From Kaistella soli (GTDB lineage Bacteria > Bacteroidota > Bacteroidia > Flavobacteriales > Weeksellaceae): DNA of 64,000 bases. Shown piece by piece: positions 18,391 to 28,186 of the stretch. The first letter of the stretch is position 1. Every line of letters begins with the position of its first letter. Both the position numbers and the translations under genes were made by a program. The notes beneath the pieces were generated by a model, which saw only the letters and a program-made list of their open reading frames with translations, did not search any database and was not told the origin of the DNA. The DNA lies in contig NZ_JAHOPF010000002.1 of assembly GCF_019038595.1 (NCBI RefSeq), positions 62,001 to 126,000 on the forward strand, written 5' to 3'.

Positions 18391-19149
18391 ATGGAAAACT
18401 CAGAGAAATTTACTTTCAACAAAGTAGCAGAGATTACTTTACTGTTTTGGTTCATGAAAATCATCGCCACTACTTTAGGCGAAACACTAGGCGATTTCAT
18501 TGCACAAACCCTGAATTTGGGTTATTCCGTGGGAATCGCAATAACATTAGTTTTCTTTCTTTTGGTTTTAGGATTTCAGCTTGCTGCCAGAAAGTATATT
18601 CCCGTTTTTTACTGGCTGGTGATCATCGGAACAACAACTTTCGGAACAGAAATTTCCGATTATATTGACCGGAGTCTGCATTTAGGCTACGCCTGGGGAA
18701 GTTTACTTTTGGTTTCATGTCTCTGCATTACGCTTTTTCTTTGGTTCAAAAAATTTGGCAATTTAGAGTTCTACCCTATTTTCGAGCGCAAAAAAGAAAT
18801 ATATTTCTGGATAGCAGTTCTGTTTTCAAATAGTTTGGGAACGGCTTTCGGAGATTTTTTAAAAGATAATCTGGGGTTGTCTTATCTTCAGGGAGCATTA
18901 ATTACCGGCGGAATTATTGTGTTTGTGGTTTTGATGCACTATTTTACCAAGATCAATCATATTGTGCTATTTTGGATCGCTTTTATTTTTACTAGACCTT
19001 TCGGCGCCACTTTTGGGGATTTCCTAACTAAACCGTTGGAAAAAGGCGGTCTGGATTTGGGAACGCTTAATGCATCGATTGTTTCGGTCGTTTTAATCGG
19101 AATTTTAATTATAATATCTCATCAGAAAGAAAAAAAGCTTGTTAAATAA
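18391..19149 (+). CDS. COG4705-type membrane protein with four internal repeats
   Basis: 252 residues, about eight hydrophobic helices. The same motif occurs four times, once per helix pair: TTLGETLGDFIAQTLNLGY, TTFGTEISDYIDRSLHLGY, NSLGTAFGDFLKDNLGLSY and RPFGATFGDFLTKPLEKGG. The repeated acidic residue (G-D/S-D-F/Y) inside a membrane segment suggests a translocation pathway built from duplicated units, as in small cation transporters. No transport function is established that I can cite. It starts 31 nt after the radical SAM gene and is probably cotranscribed with it. Confidence 0.8.
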   Translation: MENSEKFTFNKVAEITLLFWFMKIIATTLGETLGDFIAQTLNLGYSVGIAITLVFFLLVLGFQLAARKYIPVFYWLVIIGTTTFGTEISDYIDRSLHLGYAWGSLLLVSCLCITLFLWFKKFGNLEFYPIFERKKEIYFWIAVLFSNSLGTAFGDFLKDNLGLSYLQGALITGGIIVFVVLMHYFTKINHIVLFWIAFIFTRPFGATFGDFLTKPLEKGGLDLGTLNASIVSVVLIGILIIISHQKEKKLVK

Positions 19150-19206
19150 TAACTGCTGAATTTGGCCCGATATTTTCTTTGTTTACAGTAATTAAAATTG
19201 TAAAAC

Positions 19207-19284
19207 ATGAAATTTAACTGCTGGAAATGCGTACTCATTCTATCTGCAACATTCGGATTAATGAGCAGTTTGGGACTGATATAA
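19207..19284 (+). CDS. Candidate 25-residue hydrophobic peptide
   Basis: ATG at 19207 opens a 25-codon frame closed by TAA just before a strong terminator. The peptide starts MKFNCWKCVLILSATFGLM: a Lys near the start, a CWKC pair and a hydrophobic tail, like a short signal or membrane peptide. It lies between the COG4705 gene and an HTH-repeat regulator. The frame ends within 3 nt of the hairpin, as many real genes in this window do. It may equally be a chance ORF at the tail of the upstream transcript. The rest of the 366-bp gap (19150-19515) holds only the terminator and AT-rich sequence. Confidence 0.3.
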   Translation: MKFNCWKCVLILSATFGLMSSLGLI

Positions 19285-19286
19285 AA

Positions 19287-19318
19287 AAATCCCGACTTTA
19301 CTCAAGTCGGGATTTCTA
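19287..19318 (+). terminator. Strong terminator before the HTH-repeat regulator gene
   Basis: Perfect 12-bp stem AAATCCCGACTT (19287-19298) / AAGTCGGGATTT (19304-19315), loop TACTC, then CTATTTA. Confidence 0.88.
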
Positions 19319-19515
19319 TTTATGCTGATGTGTTTGGTAGTAAACAGCAATACTGGTTTGTTAAAATTTAAAGAACCTTATATTTCTTTTTCTTTTCAAC
19401 ATTACAGTACGCTCCTGTTTTCTGTAGCAAAACTAGCTTTTCCGCCAGTTTTATTTTTTGCCCATTTTTGCCCAAATTATTTGTATATTGAACCCCTAAA
19501 ATATTAATCTATAGC

Positions 19516-20694
19516 ATGATTGAGAAATTAAGGAAGGAATTTGAAGAGATTTATTTCAGTGATATCTCAACAACAAAAGGCCTTGAAAAACTTTCAAAAA
19601 GAATCGGTGTATCGAAAAATTCATTAAGGAGGTTTCTCGGAAAACTTCGGGATGATACACAGCTTCGCATATCAACGCTCAATTTAATTGCCGAACGTTT
19701 AGGTTATAAAAATTTTCAGGACTTTTGTAATAATGAAGGACAGAGAAAAAATGTACTCGATTTTGAGCTGCTTGATATCTATTACGGCAGTGTAAAAGGA
19801 CAGGGTACTACCGCAAATGAAACCCGTTTTCAGAATGCAAACTATTACTTTGCTAAAAAAATCATCTCAGACCCTTTTAATCTAAGGGAATTTGTCAAAA
19901 GGTTTGCGGAAAACGAGGAAGCGATGGAATATGTTTTGGTTTGGCATCCGTCTTACGAGAATATTGCCAATGAGAATTACCAGCTGGCTTTGCTTAAAAT
20001 GGCCAGAACCACCACTAAATCTCACGCTAAGGTCTTTGCATATTCATTTATTTACTTTGGAAAATTTTTGTCGGAAACGCTTGATGAGGAAGAGGAAAAA
20101 TATCTTTTGAGCCAGATTGAAAAATACGCGTTAAAAATGCGGAATGAATCGTCGGAATTTACTCATGTTGTGGAAGCCAGATATGCTATTGCAAAATGTA
20201 TTTCCCTGTTTCGGGAAGGAAAATTAGCGGATAAAAGAAACAGCGCAGCGTTCATCAATATGATTACCCTTCGCAATACTTCAGGTGTCGCTTTGAATGA
20301 CAGAATTGTCTACAGCATGTTTGTAACCAACATCCTTAATATTCTGCAGGAGTATGAAAGTGCAGATTTATGTTTCAGCGAAGATATCAGTGACAGAAAG
20401 CTGGAGCAGTTTGCTGTAGAAAACCCAACTTTAATTTCACATATCTTTGTGTACAGACTCAACAAAGCCATCACCAGGTTTTATCTGGGAAAGAAAGAAG
20501 AAGCAGCGAGAATTTTTGAACTTCTGCCAAGTGATATCAGCCAACTTAAGACCTATTCATTCGACAGTAAAATTTATTATGAATTAAAATATACCTATTT
20601 TGCCACCAAACTTTATCCGAAACGGGAAAATTTTGTGAAAAAATTTGATGAACTTGTAGGAAAGACCCAATTCACTTACCTTAAAAAAATATAG
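19516..20694 (+). CDS. HTH plus helical-repeat (TPR-like) regulator, function unknown
   Basis: 392 residues. Residues about 18-75 look like an XRE-type helix-turn-helix: GLEKLSKRIGVSKNSLRRFL provides the turn and recognition helix, and STLNLIAERLGYKNFQDF the supporting helices. The remaining 300 residues are helical, with paired-helix units such as LSQIEKYALKMRNESSEF and NKAITRFYLGKKEEAARIFE that resemble tetratricopeptide repeats. HTH followed by TPRs is the layout of peptide-sensing RRNPP regulators, but similar layouts exist in other contexts. No family name is recognised. It stands alone between two strong terminators. Confidence 0.7.
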   Translation: MIEKLRKEFEEIYFSDISTTKGLEKLSKRIGVSKNSLRRFLGKLRDDTQLRISTLNLIAERLGYKNFQDFCNNEGQRKNVLDFELLDIYYGSVKGQGTTANETRFQNANYYFAKKIISDPFNLREFVKRFAENEEAMEYVLVWHPSYENIANENYQLALLKMARTTTKSHAKVFAYSFIYFGKFLSETLDEEEEKYLLSQIEKYALKMRNESSEFTHVVEARYAIAKCISLFREGKLADKRNSAAFINMITLRNTSGVALNDRIVYSMFVTNILNILQEYESADLCFSEDISDRKLEQFAVENPTLISHIFVYRLNKAITRFYLGKKEEAARIFELLPSDISQLKTYSFDSKIYYELKYTYFATKLYPKRENFVKKFDELVGKTQFTYLKKI

Positions 20695-20732
20695 TCCCGA
20701 ATTTTATTATCTTTAATTACAGTTCAATAAAA

Positions 20733-20766
20733 AAATCCCGTCTTTGAAAACAAAGACGGGATTTTA
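20733..20766. terminator. Shared terminator of the HTH-repeat gene and atpC
   Basis: Perfect 14-bp stem AAATCCCGTCTTTG (20733-20746) / CAAAGACGGGATTT (20751-20764), loop AAAA, with T-runs usable on both strands between convergent genes. Confidence 0.92.
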
Positions 20767-20783
20767 TGATAATTAAGGTGCAA

Positions 20784-21065
20784 TTATTCAGCGAGAATAA
20801 TTCCTTTATTGTTGTTGAATTCAATAACGCCACTTTTCACTGTGAAAGAGAATACGCTGTCTTTTTCGTTTTCTTTCGTGAAATGTTTCTCATACTGCTC
20901 ATCAATTTGGTTGGTAAAAACTCTTACTTTCCCACCGATTAATGATGCAACGATAGCGGCGTGATCTTTCATAATATGGAAATCGCCGTTTTTTCCGGGA
21001 AGCAAAACTGAATTTACCTCACCATCAAAAACTACAAATTCCGGAGTTAAGATTTTAATATTCAT
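20784..21065 (-). CDS. atpC: ATP synthase F1 epsilon subunit
   Basis: 93 residues, a short epsilon consisting of the N-terminal beta-sandwich only: MNIKILTPEFVVFDGEVNSVLLPGKNGDF, HIMKDHAAIVASL, FSFTVKSGVIEFNNNKGIILAE. The C-terminal two-helix inhibitory arm of E. coli epsilon is absent. Central-stalk subunit of the F-type ATP synthase. It lies 80 nt downstream of atpD with a small tandem repeat in between. Confidence 0.92.
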   Translation of the reverse strand: MNIKILTPEFVVFDGEVNSVLLPGKNGDFHIMKDHAAIVASLIGGKVRVFTNQIDEQYEKHFTKENEKDSVFSFTVKSGVIEFNNNKGIILAE

Positions 21066-21082
21066 TTCTATTTAGATTTAAA

Positions 21083-21103
21083 GATTTCAGATTTCAGATT
21101 TCA
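21083..21103 (+). repeat. Three tandem GATTTCA units between atpD and atpC
   Basis: GATTTCA occurs at 21083-21089, 21090-21096 and 21097-21103 without gaps, followed by GAC. Simple 7-bp tandem repeat in the intercistronic gap; such units can vary in number between strains. Confidence 0.85.
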
Positions 21104-21145
21104 GACAAAAAGTCTAGTGTCTGCTTTCTGATGTCTTGTGTCTAA

Positions 21146-22756
<1,611 letters not shown>

Positions 22757-22800
22757 TCATTAAAAACACGGCTGAGACCTTCTATTTTTAAATTATTCCA

Positions 22801-23721
22801 TTGAAAATTACTAAGAATTTAAACGGATATCACTCGGAATCTCCCCTTTCTTTATCGATTGGTATTTTTGATGGTGTTCATATCGGTCACCAATCCATCA
22901 TTAAAAAACTGAATACTATTGCCGCAAAAAAGAACCTGCAGTCTGCAATTCTGACTTTCTGGCCGCATCCGCGCACAGTTTTTAATCCGAACGACGATTT
23001 GAAATTTTTAAATACGATTGAAGAAAAAACCTATCTTCTTGAAAAAAACGGAATTCAGCATCTGTTTTTAAAGGAATTTGACGAGGAATTCAGGAATCTG
23101 ACCGGTGAAGAATTTGTAAAGCAGATTCTGGTAGAAAAACTGAATGTGAAACATTTAATTATCGGTCACGATCATACTTTCGGGAAAAACAGAAGCGGCG
23201 ATTTTAATTTATTACAGAAAATGTCTTCTGAATTCGGTTTTGAAGTTGAGCAGGTTGAAGCCGTAGATTTTCAAAGCAGACATATCAGCTCCACCCAAAT
23301 CCGAAATGCTTTGACAGAAGGAAACGTAAAAGAAGCGAACGAAATGCTGGGTTATGTATATTCGGTTTCCGGAGAAGTGATTCACGGGAAGAAAATCGGC
23401 AGAACCATCGGCTATCCTACAGCAAATATTGCCGTTAATTCAATGAAACTTCTTCCTAAAAAAGGTGCTTATATTGTAGATGTTTTCGTGAACAGCCAGC
23501 ATTTCAAAGGAATGTTAAGCATAGGCACCAATCCTACTGTTGATGGTAATTCTCTGAGTGTTGAAGTGTACATTCTCGATTTTAATGAAGATATTTACGG
23601 TAAAGAAATCTCAGTGAACTTCCGCGAATTTCTGCATGATGAAATAAAATTCGAAAGTCTGGAAAAACTCATTGAAAGACTGGATGAAGATCAAAGAATT
23701 ACCGAAAACTTTCAGTTTTAA
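22801..23721 (+). CDS. ribF: Bifunctional riboflavin kinase / FAD synthetase
   Basis: 306 residues from a TTG start (MKITKNLNGYHS). The N-terminal FAD synthetase domain has the nucleotidyltransferase motif GVHIGHQSII and, further on, SSTQIRNAL. The C-terminal riboflavin kinase domain has GKKIGRTIGYPTANI and the GMLSIGTNPTV region. It makes FMN and then FAD from riboflavin. It is divergent from atpD with about 140 bp between. Confidence 0.95.
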   Translation: MKITKNLNGYHSESPLSLSIGIFDGVHIGHQSIIKKLNTIAAKKNLQSAILTFWPHPRTVFNPNDDLKFLNTIEEKTYLLEKNGIQHLFLKEFDEEFRNLTGEEFVKQILVEKLNVKHLIIGHDHTFGKNRSGDFNLLQKMSSEFGFEVEQVEAVDFQSRHISSTQIRNALTEGNVKEANEMLGYVYSVSGEVIHGKKIGRTIGYPTANIAVNSMKLLPKKGAYIVDVFVNSQHFKGMLSIGTNPTVDGNSLSVEVYILDFNEDIYGKEISVNFREFLHDEIKFESLEKLIERLDEDQRITENFQF

Positions 23722-23728
23722 TTAAATT

Positions 23729-24085
23729 TCATAACAAATTTAAAACCTCTTCCCTCTTCTTTTTAGTCAAGGAATTTAAGATTAAATCATAAGAAGAATC
23801 TATCAGTTTTAAAATTAAATCCCGTTTCAAACCTTCGCATAAAACCGAATTCCAGTGAGTTTTGTTCATATGATAAGCGCCGGTAATCTGCGGATGCTTT
23901 TCACGAAGTTCTTCGCTCCATTCCGGATCTGTTTTTACCGCAATGCTTAAAGGCTGTTTTTCCAGAGCCATCAGCAAAAACATCTTGCCTCCCACTTTCA
24001 GTACGAGGGTTTCTTTATCGAAGGGAAAAGTTTCCTCCACTCCTTTTTTAGCAAGACAGTAATCGAGAATTTCGTTGGCATCCAT
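23729..24085 (-). CDS. MmcQ/YjbR family protein
   Basis: 118 residues from the ATG at 24085 (MDANEILDYCLAKKGVEETFPFD). The CyaY-like fold signature of YjbR is visible: ETLVLKVGGKMFLLMAL, AVKTDPEWSEELREKHP and GAYHMNKTHWNSV. Members have a DNA-binding-like fold but no settled role. The longer frame to 24166 would run through a TAAATTTG promoter element (24128-24135), so the shorter start is preferred. It converges with ribF, whose stop lies 7 nt away. Confidence 0.88.
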   Translation of the reverse strand: MDANEILDYCLAKKGVEETFPFDKETLVLKVGGKMFLLMALEKQPLSIAVKTDPEWSEELREKHPQITGAYHMNKTHWNSVLCEGLKRDLILKLIDSSYDLILNSLTKKKREEVLNLL

Positions 24086-24127
24086 ATAATATGAGTAATG
24101 TTTAGAAGTAATTTTCCGGTTATCCCA

Positions 24128-24135
24128 CAAATTTA
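24128..24135 (-). promoter_or_regulatory. -7 promoter element of the MmcQ/YjbR gene
   Basis: TAAATTTG on the minus strand, exact TAnnTTTG match, 42 nt before the preferred ATG. A TTTG lies 15 nt upstream, shorter than the usual spacing. Confidence 0.4.
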
Positions 24136-24183
24136 GTAATTTTAATGAAGCAAAATTATTGCTCAAAACTAATTCATGAAATT

Positions 24184-24843
24184 ATGAAAGCACTTGTTAT
24201 CGGCGCAACCGGCGCTACAGGAAAAGATTTGGTAAATAAGTTACTTGATGATAAAGATTATGAAAAAGTGGATGTTTTCGTGAGAAAGCCTTTGCCTATT
24301 GATAATCCAAAACTGAACATTCATATTGTCGATTTTGAAAAGCCTGAGGAATGGAAAGATTTGGTGAAAGGTGACGTGGCTTTTTCCTGTCTCGGAACCA
24401 CTTTGAAAGCTGCCGGAAGCAAAGAAGCACAGCGGAAAGTAGATTATGATTACCAATATAATTTTGCAAAAACAGCTAAAGAAAATGAGGTTGACGACTA
24501 TATTTTGGTTTCGTCCTATGGCGCAAATCCGAAATCAAAAATCTTTTATTCCCGCATGAAAGGCGAACTGGAGCAAAGTATCAAAGATCTGCATTTCAAC
24601 AAAATCACTATTTTTCAGCCCGGAATGCTTGAAAGAAGAGACACCGAAAGAACCGGCGAAGTTCTTGGTGGTAAGATTATTAAATTTGCCAATAAATTCG
24701 GAATCTTTACCCAACAGAAACCTTTGCCGACCGACGTTCTTGCGCAGGCCATGATTAATTCATCAAAAATTAAATCCTACGGCTATTCCAAAATAAAACT
24801 CGGGAGTATTTTTGGATTTGCGAAAAAGAACAACGGGCAATAA
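24184..24843 (+). CDS. NAD(P)-binding atypical short-chain reductase (HTATIP2/NmrA-like)
   Basis: 219 residues from the ATG at 24184 (MKALVIGATGATGKDLVNKLL); the frame opens 13 codons earlier but only this start gives the Rossmann strand directly. GATGATG is the dinucleotide-binding motif; VAFSCLGTTLKAAGS, ILVSSYGANPKSKIFYSRMKGELE (YxxxK) and ITIFQPGMLERRDTER fit the oxidoreductase HTATIP2/YthA group. The substrate is unknown. Divergent from the MmcQ/YjbR gene; a shared hairpin separates it from frr. Confidence 0.85.
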   Translation: MKALVIGATGATGKDLVNKLLDDKDYEKVDVFVRKPLPIDNPKLNIHIVDFEKPEEWKDLVKGDVAFSCLGTTLKAAGSKEAQRKVDYDYQYNFAKTAKENEVDDYILVSSYGANPKSKIFYSRMKGELEQSIKDLHFNKITIFQPGMLERRDTERTGEVLGGKIIKFANKFGIFTQQKPLPTDVLAQAMINSSKIKSYGYSKIKLGSIFGFAKKNNGQ

Positions 24844-24852
24844 ACAAAAGAA

Positions 24853-24880
24853 GCCCTGGAAATTCAGGGCTTTTATATTT
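24853..24880. terminator. Shared terminator of the NAD(P)-binding gene and frr
   Basis: GCCCTG (24853-24858) / CAGGGC (24865-24870) with TTTTATATTT on the plus side and TTCTTTTG on the minus side, between convergent genes. Confidence 0.8.
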
Positions 24881-24899
24881 AAATAGAAATTTGAGTAGA

Positions 24900-25454
24900 T
24901 TATACTTTCATAATTTCTGCTTCTTTCACTTTCAGATGTTCGTCACAGGTTTTGATGTACTGATCGGTAACTACCTGGATTTTTGCTTCAACATCTTTAA
25001 TTAAATCTTCGGAAACGCCTTCCAGTTTTTTAAGCTCTTTCATTCCGTCCTGTCTTGCATTTCTTACGGTAATTTTCGTAGCATCAGCTTCAGTCTTCGC
25101 CGTTTTAGCCAGTTCACGTCTTCTTTCTTCTGTTAATGGCGGCACGTTCAGAATGATATTTTCACCGTTATTCATCGGTGCAAATCCAAGGTTTGAGTTG
25201 ATGATGGCTTTTTCAATGGCTCCAATTGCAGTTCTGTCCCAGGGCTGAATGGAAATCGTCATCGCATCGGGCACCATTACGTTTGCAACCTGGTTAAGAG
25301 GTGTAGGTGCGCCGTAATATTCTACCATGACGTCCTGAACCATTGTTGTAGAAGCACGCCCGGCTCTGATTTTCTGAAAAGCATGATCCAAATGTTTGAT
25401 GGCTGCATCCATTTCCTGCTTCACCATGTTCACAATAAGTTCTAAATCTTCCAT
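24900..25454 (-). CDS. frr: Ribosome recycling factor
   Basis: 184 residues, standard length. IRAGRASTTMVQDVMVEYYG, PLNQVANVMVPDAMTISIQPWD, ILNVPPLTEERRRELAKTAK and VRNARQDGMKELKKLEG are the RRF signatures. It splits post-termination ribosomes together with EF-G. It follows pyrH on the same strand, the classic pyrH-frr order, with about 145 bp between that contains two short repeats. Confidence 0.97.
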   Translation of the reverse strand: MEDLELIVNMVKQEMDAAIKHLDHAFQKIRAGRASTTMVQDVMVEYYGAPTPLNQVANVMVPDAMTISIQPWDRTAIGAIEKAIINSNLGFAPMNNGENIILNVPPLTEERRRELAKTAKTEADATKITVRNARQDGMKELKKLEGVSEDLIKDVEAKIQVVTDQYIKTCDEHLKVKEAEIMKV

Positions 25455-25459
25455 AAATT

Positions 25460-25483
25460 TTAAGTTTCAAGGTTAAGTTTCAA
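25460..25483 (+). repeat. Direct repeat TTAAGTTTCAA in the frr leader
   Basis: TTAAGTTTCAA at 25460-25470 and again at 25473-25483, just upstream of frr. Short intergenic direct repeat of unknown meaning. Confidence 0.7.
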
Positions 25484-25550
25484 ACACTGATGTATCACTT
25501 TTTATTTGATGCTGCTTGTGAATAAACTGTTTAAATTATAATTTTAATGG

Positions 25551-25574
25551 TCCCGCAAGTTCGGGATTTTTTAT
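25551..25574 (+). terminator. Weak hairpin with T-run between pyrH and frr
   Basis: TCCCG (25551-25555) / CGGGA (25562-25566) followed by TTTTTTATT on the plus strand. The T-run is on the strand opposite to pyrH and frr, so it could end antisense transcripts; on the minus strand the T-run is poor. Confidence 0.4.
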
Positions 25575-25599
25575 TGATCTGAATTAAACTGCAATAAAG

Positions 25600-26307
25600 T
25601 TAAATATTAACCAATGTTCCTATCGTTTCCCCTTCTACAATTTTAAGAAGATTTCCTTCCTTATTCATATCAAAAACAATAATCGGCAATTTATTTTCAT
25701 GGCTTAACGTAAATGCCGTCATATCCATTACTTTCAGTCCTTTTTCGAAAACTTCATCAAATGTTAATGAATTGAATTTTACTGCATCTTCATTAATTTC
25801 AGGATCCGAATCGTAGATACCGTCCACTCTTGTTCCCTTTAAAATTACATCTGCACCGATTTCAATAGCTCTTAAAGTTGCGGCGGTATCAGTTGTAAAA
25901 TAAGGATTTCCTGTTCCAGCACCGAAAATCACAACTCTTCCTTTCTCCAGATGTCTTGTCGCTTTTCTTTTAATGAAAGGCTCTGCCACTTTATCCATTT
26001 CAATAGCGGACTGCAGACGCGTATAAATTCCGGCATCTTCCAGCGCGCCCTGCAAAGCCATACCGTTAATTACCGTTGCCAGCATTCCCATATAATCACC
26101 CTGAACTCTATCCATCCCTTTTGCAGCACCAGCCAACCCACGGAAAATATTTCCACCGCCAATCACAATCGCTACTTCACAGCCTTTATCTACTACTTTT
26201 TTTATTTCTGCAGCATAATCTTTCAGCCGGTCGTTATCTATTCCGTACTGTCGGTTTCCCATTAAAGCTTCGCCGCTGAGTTTGAGAAGAATTCGTTTGT
26301 ATTCCAT
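25600..26307 (-). CDS. pyrH: Uridylate kinase (UMP kinase)
   Basis: 235 residues from the ATG at 26307 ([17 protein letters not shown]); the open frame reaches 26355 but overlaps the promoter. [48 protein letters not shown] and [13 protein letters not shown] are diagnostic of the hexameric bacterial UMP kinase. It makes UDP from UMP. Confidence 0.97.
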   Translation of the reverse strand: MEYKRILLKLSGEALMGNRQYGIDNDRLKDYAAEIKKVVDKGCEVAIVIGGGNIFRGLAGAAKGMDRVQGDYMGMLATVINGMALQGALEDAGIYTRLQSAIEMDKVAEPFIKRKATRHLEKGRVVIFGAGTGNPYFTTDTAATLRAIEIGADVILKGTRVDGIYDSDPEINEDAVKFNSLTFDEVFEKGLKVMDMTAFTLSHENKLPIIVFDMNKEGNLLKIVEGETIGTLVNI

Positions 26308-26336
26308 TTTTTTAATTATATTACTTTTTTGCACTG

Positions 26337-26344
26337 CAAATATA
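26337..26344 (-). promoter_or_regulatory. -7 promoter element of pyrH
   Basis: TATATTTG on the minus strand, exact TAnnTTTG match, 29 nt before the pyrH ATG. Confidence 0.5.
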
Positions 26345-26416
26345 AGGAAACGCAAATAATTCCGTTAATAGATTTATATTTACAGAGAAATATTTTTGAA
26401 AAAAAATTAAAAAAAT

Positions 26417-26424
26417 TATTTTTG
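26417..26424 (+). promoter_or_regulatory. -7 promoter element of porQ
   Basis: TATTTTTG, exact TAnnTTTG match, 17 nt before the TTG start at 26442. Confidence 0.5.
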
Positions 26425-26441
26425 CAAACATAAATACAGAT

Positions 26442-27440
26442 TTGAAAAAAATTACCGTAGTCTCAGCACTTTTATTTTCCGTAATTTTTTATGCTCAGGA
26501 AGGGACCAACGTATATCCTTTTCTTAACATTCCGGTTTCGGCGCGGCAAGCTGCTTTAGGCGGTGATGCCATTTCTGTTCGCGATTATGACGTTAGTTTT
26601 GTAGGCGTGAATCCGGGTCTGATGAATATTGAACAGGACAGAATGATTGCCCTCAATTATTCTTCCTATCTCGCCGGTTCCCAATATGGTACAGTCAGTT
26701 TTGTAAAAGATTTAAATGAAGCGCACCTGATCTCGTTTAATGCGAGATACATGGATTACGGGAAAATGCCGAGAACCGATGAAAGCGCAAATATTGATGG
26801 CGAATTCGGCGCAATGGACGCCTCACTCGGCCTTGGTTACGCCTATCAGTTCGAAGAAAACTGGACGATTGGCGGAGGAGCAAATTTCGTTACCTCAAAA
26901 ATTGATAATTACACCTCAATGGCCGTGGTTGGCAATGCAGGCATCACCTATTACAACAACCAAAGTAATGAAACAGTAGCATTGGTTTTCCGAAATTTCG
27001 GATATCAGTTTAAATCCTTTAACGGTCTGAGAGAAAATGTTGCTTTCCGGGTAGATCTGGGATACACCAAGATTTTAGATGAATTTCCTTTGGCCTTTAC
27101 CATTACCGCACACGATTTACAGAAACTGAATATTTCACAGGATTATAACAATAACGGCCAGGAAATTGGCTGGACCAGAAAATTTGCAGACCATCTTTCC
27201 TTTGGAGCAGAGATATTCCCACAGCAGGCATTTAATATCCGTTTCGGGTATAATGTAAAACGCGGGAATGAACTTGCAGTGCTGGATCAGAGGAGTTTTG
27301 CAGGATTGTCTGCCGGTTTCGGAATTAAGATATCTTCTTTCCGATTCGATTATGCTCATGTAAGATACCACAATTCGTCAAACGTTAATATGTTTGGTCT
27401 TACCCTCGATCTGATCGAAGTAGGCGGAAACAGACGGTAA
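26442..27440 (+). CDS. porQ: Type IX secretion system protein PorQ
   Basis: 332 residues from a TTG start, beginning with the signal peptide MKKITVVSALLFSVIFYAQ. The mature protein opens YPFLNIPVSARQAALGG, the start typical of PorQ/PorV-type 14-strand barrels, and continues with barrel strands (YGTVSFVKDLNEAHLISFNARYMDYG region) up to DYAHVRYHNSSNVNMFGLTLD. PorQ belongs to the T9SS attachment complex that anchors secreted cargo at the cell surface. porQ directly upstream of cmk is a common order in Bacteroidetes. T9SS cargo is encoded at 56.3-57.9 kb. Confidence 0.88.
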   Translation: MKKITVVSALLFSVIFYAQEGTNVYPFLNIPVSARQAALGGDAISVRDYDVSFVGVNPGLMNIEQDRMIALNYSSYLAGSQYGTVSFVKDLNEAHLISFNARYMDYGKMPRTDESANIDGEFGAMDASLGLGYAYQFEENWTIGGGANFVTSKIDNYTSMAVVGNAGITYYNNQSNETVALVFRNFGYQFKSFNGLRENVAFRVDLGYTKILDEFPLAFTITAHDLQKLNISQDYNNNGQEIGWTRKFADHLSFGAEIFPQQAFNIRFGYNVKRGNELAVLDQRSFAGLSAGFGIKISSFRFDYAHVRYHNSSNVNMFGLTLDLIEVGGNRR

Positions 27441-27511
27441 ATTTCGTATTAAATTCCATTTTCCCTCTTTAACCGTTTCGCAAATTGAAAAAAAATGATG
27501 AAATTTGCGGG

Positions 27512-28186
27512 ATGAGAAAACCCGTAATCGCCATCGACGGCTATTCATCCACCGGAAAAAGTTCAATCTCCAAAGTCATTGCCAAAAAACTCGGGCTTAT
27601 CCATATGGATACCGGCGCACTTTACAGAGGAGTGACCTATTTCGCCATCCTTAAATGTCTCAATGAAAACGGGGAAATTAATCTGCAGCAGCTTTTCAGC
27701 ACATTAGATGAGATCAAACTTGAGTTTAAAGAAGTTGATGACGAACTTATCCTTTTCCTGAACGGGAATGATATTTCCAAAGAAATACGGGGCAATCAGG
27801 TTTCGGCTCATGTAAGTTTAATTGCCTGCCAAAAGGAAGTAAGAGATTATCTGATGGAGACCCAGCGGTCTATTGCAGAAAAAGGCGGCGTAATTTTAGA
27901 TGGACGGGATATCGGAACCGTAGTATTGCCTAATGCTGATTATAAATTCTTTCTTACCGCGAGCATTGATGAACGCACGAAAAGACGTTTCCTGGAGCTC
28001 AAGAGTTTAGGCATCGAAACTACCGAAGAAGAAGTAAAGCACAATCTGATCACCCGAGACAAAATTGACAGTGAAAGAGAAGTGGCACCATTAAAAAAAG
28101 CTGACGATGCCATTTTAATTGACAATTCTTCTTTAACCAAAAAAGAAACAATAGACTATATGATTTCGCTTATCAGCGATATTTAA
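27512..28186 (+). CDS. cmk: (d)CMP kinase
   Basis: 224 residues from the ATG at 27512 (MRKPVIAIDGYSSTGKSSIS); the open frame begins nine codons upstream at a TTG, which is less likely. P-loop DGYSSTGKS, HMDTGALYRG, the ILDGRDIGTVVLPNAD segment and ITRDKIDSEREVAPLKKADDA are CMP kinase signatures. Phosphorylates CMP and dCMP. Follows porQ by 71 nt. Confidence 0.95.
   Translation: MRKPVIAIDGYSSTGKSSISKVIAKKLGLIHMDTGALYRGVTYFAILKCLNENGEINLQQLFSTLDEIKLEFKEVDDELILFLNGNDISKEIRGNQVSAHVSLIACQKEVRDYLMETQRSIAEKGGVILDGRDIGTVVLPNADYKFFLTASIDERTKRRFLELKSLGIETTEEEVKHNLITRDKIDSEREVAPLKKADDAILIDNSSLTKKETIDYMISLISDI

Noticed and set aside
19322..19507. 61-codon open frame after the terminator at 19287-19318
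   Set aside because: Phe/Leu-rich translation of AT-rich DNA with no motif or signal-peptide logic; it overlaps the promoter region of the HTH-repeat gene.
27480..27509. Inverted repeat GCAAATT / AATTTGC before cmk, considered as an operator
   Set aside because: The long A-rich spacer and composition make a chance repeat likely; there is no regulator or promoter overlap to support it.
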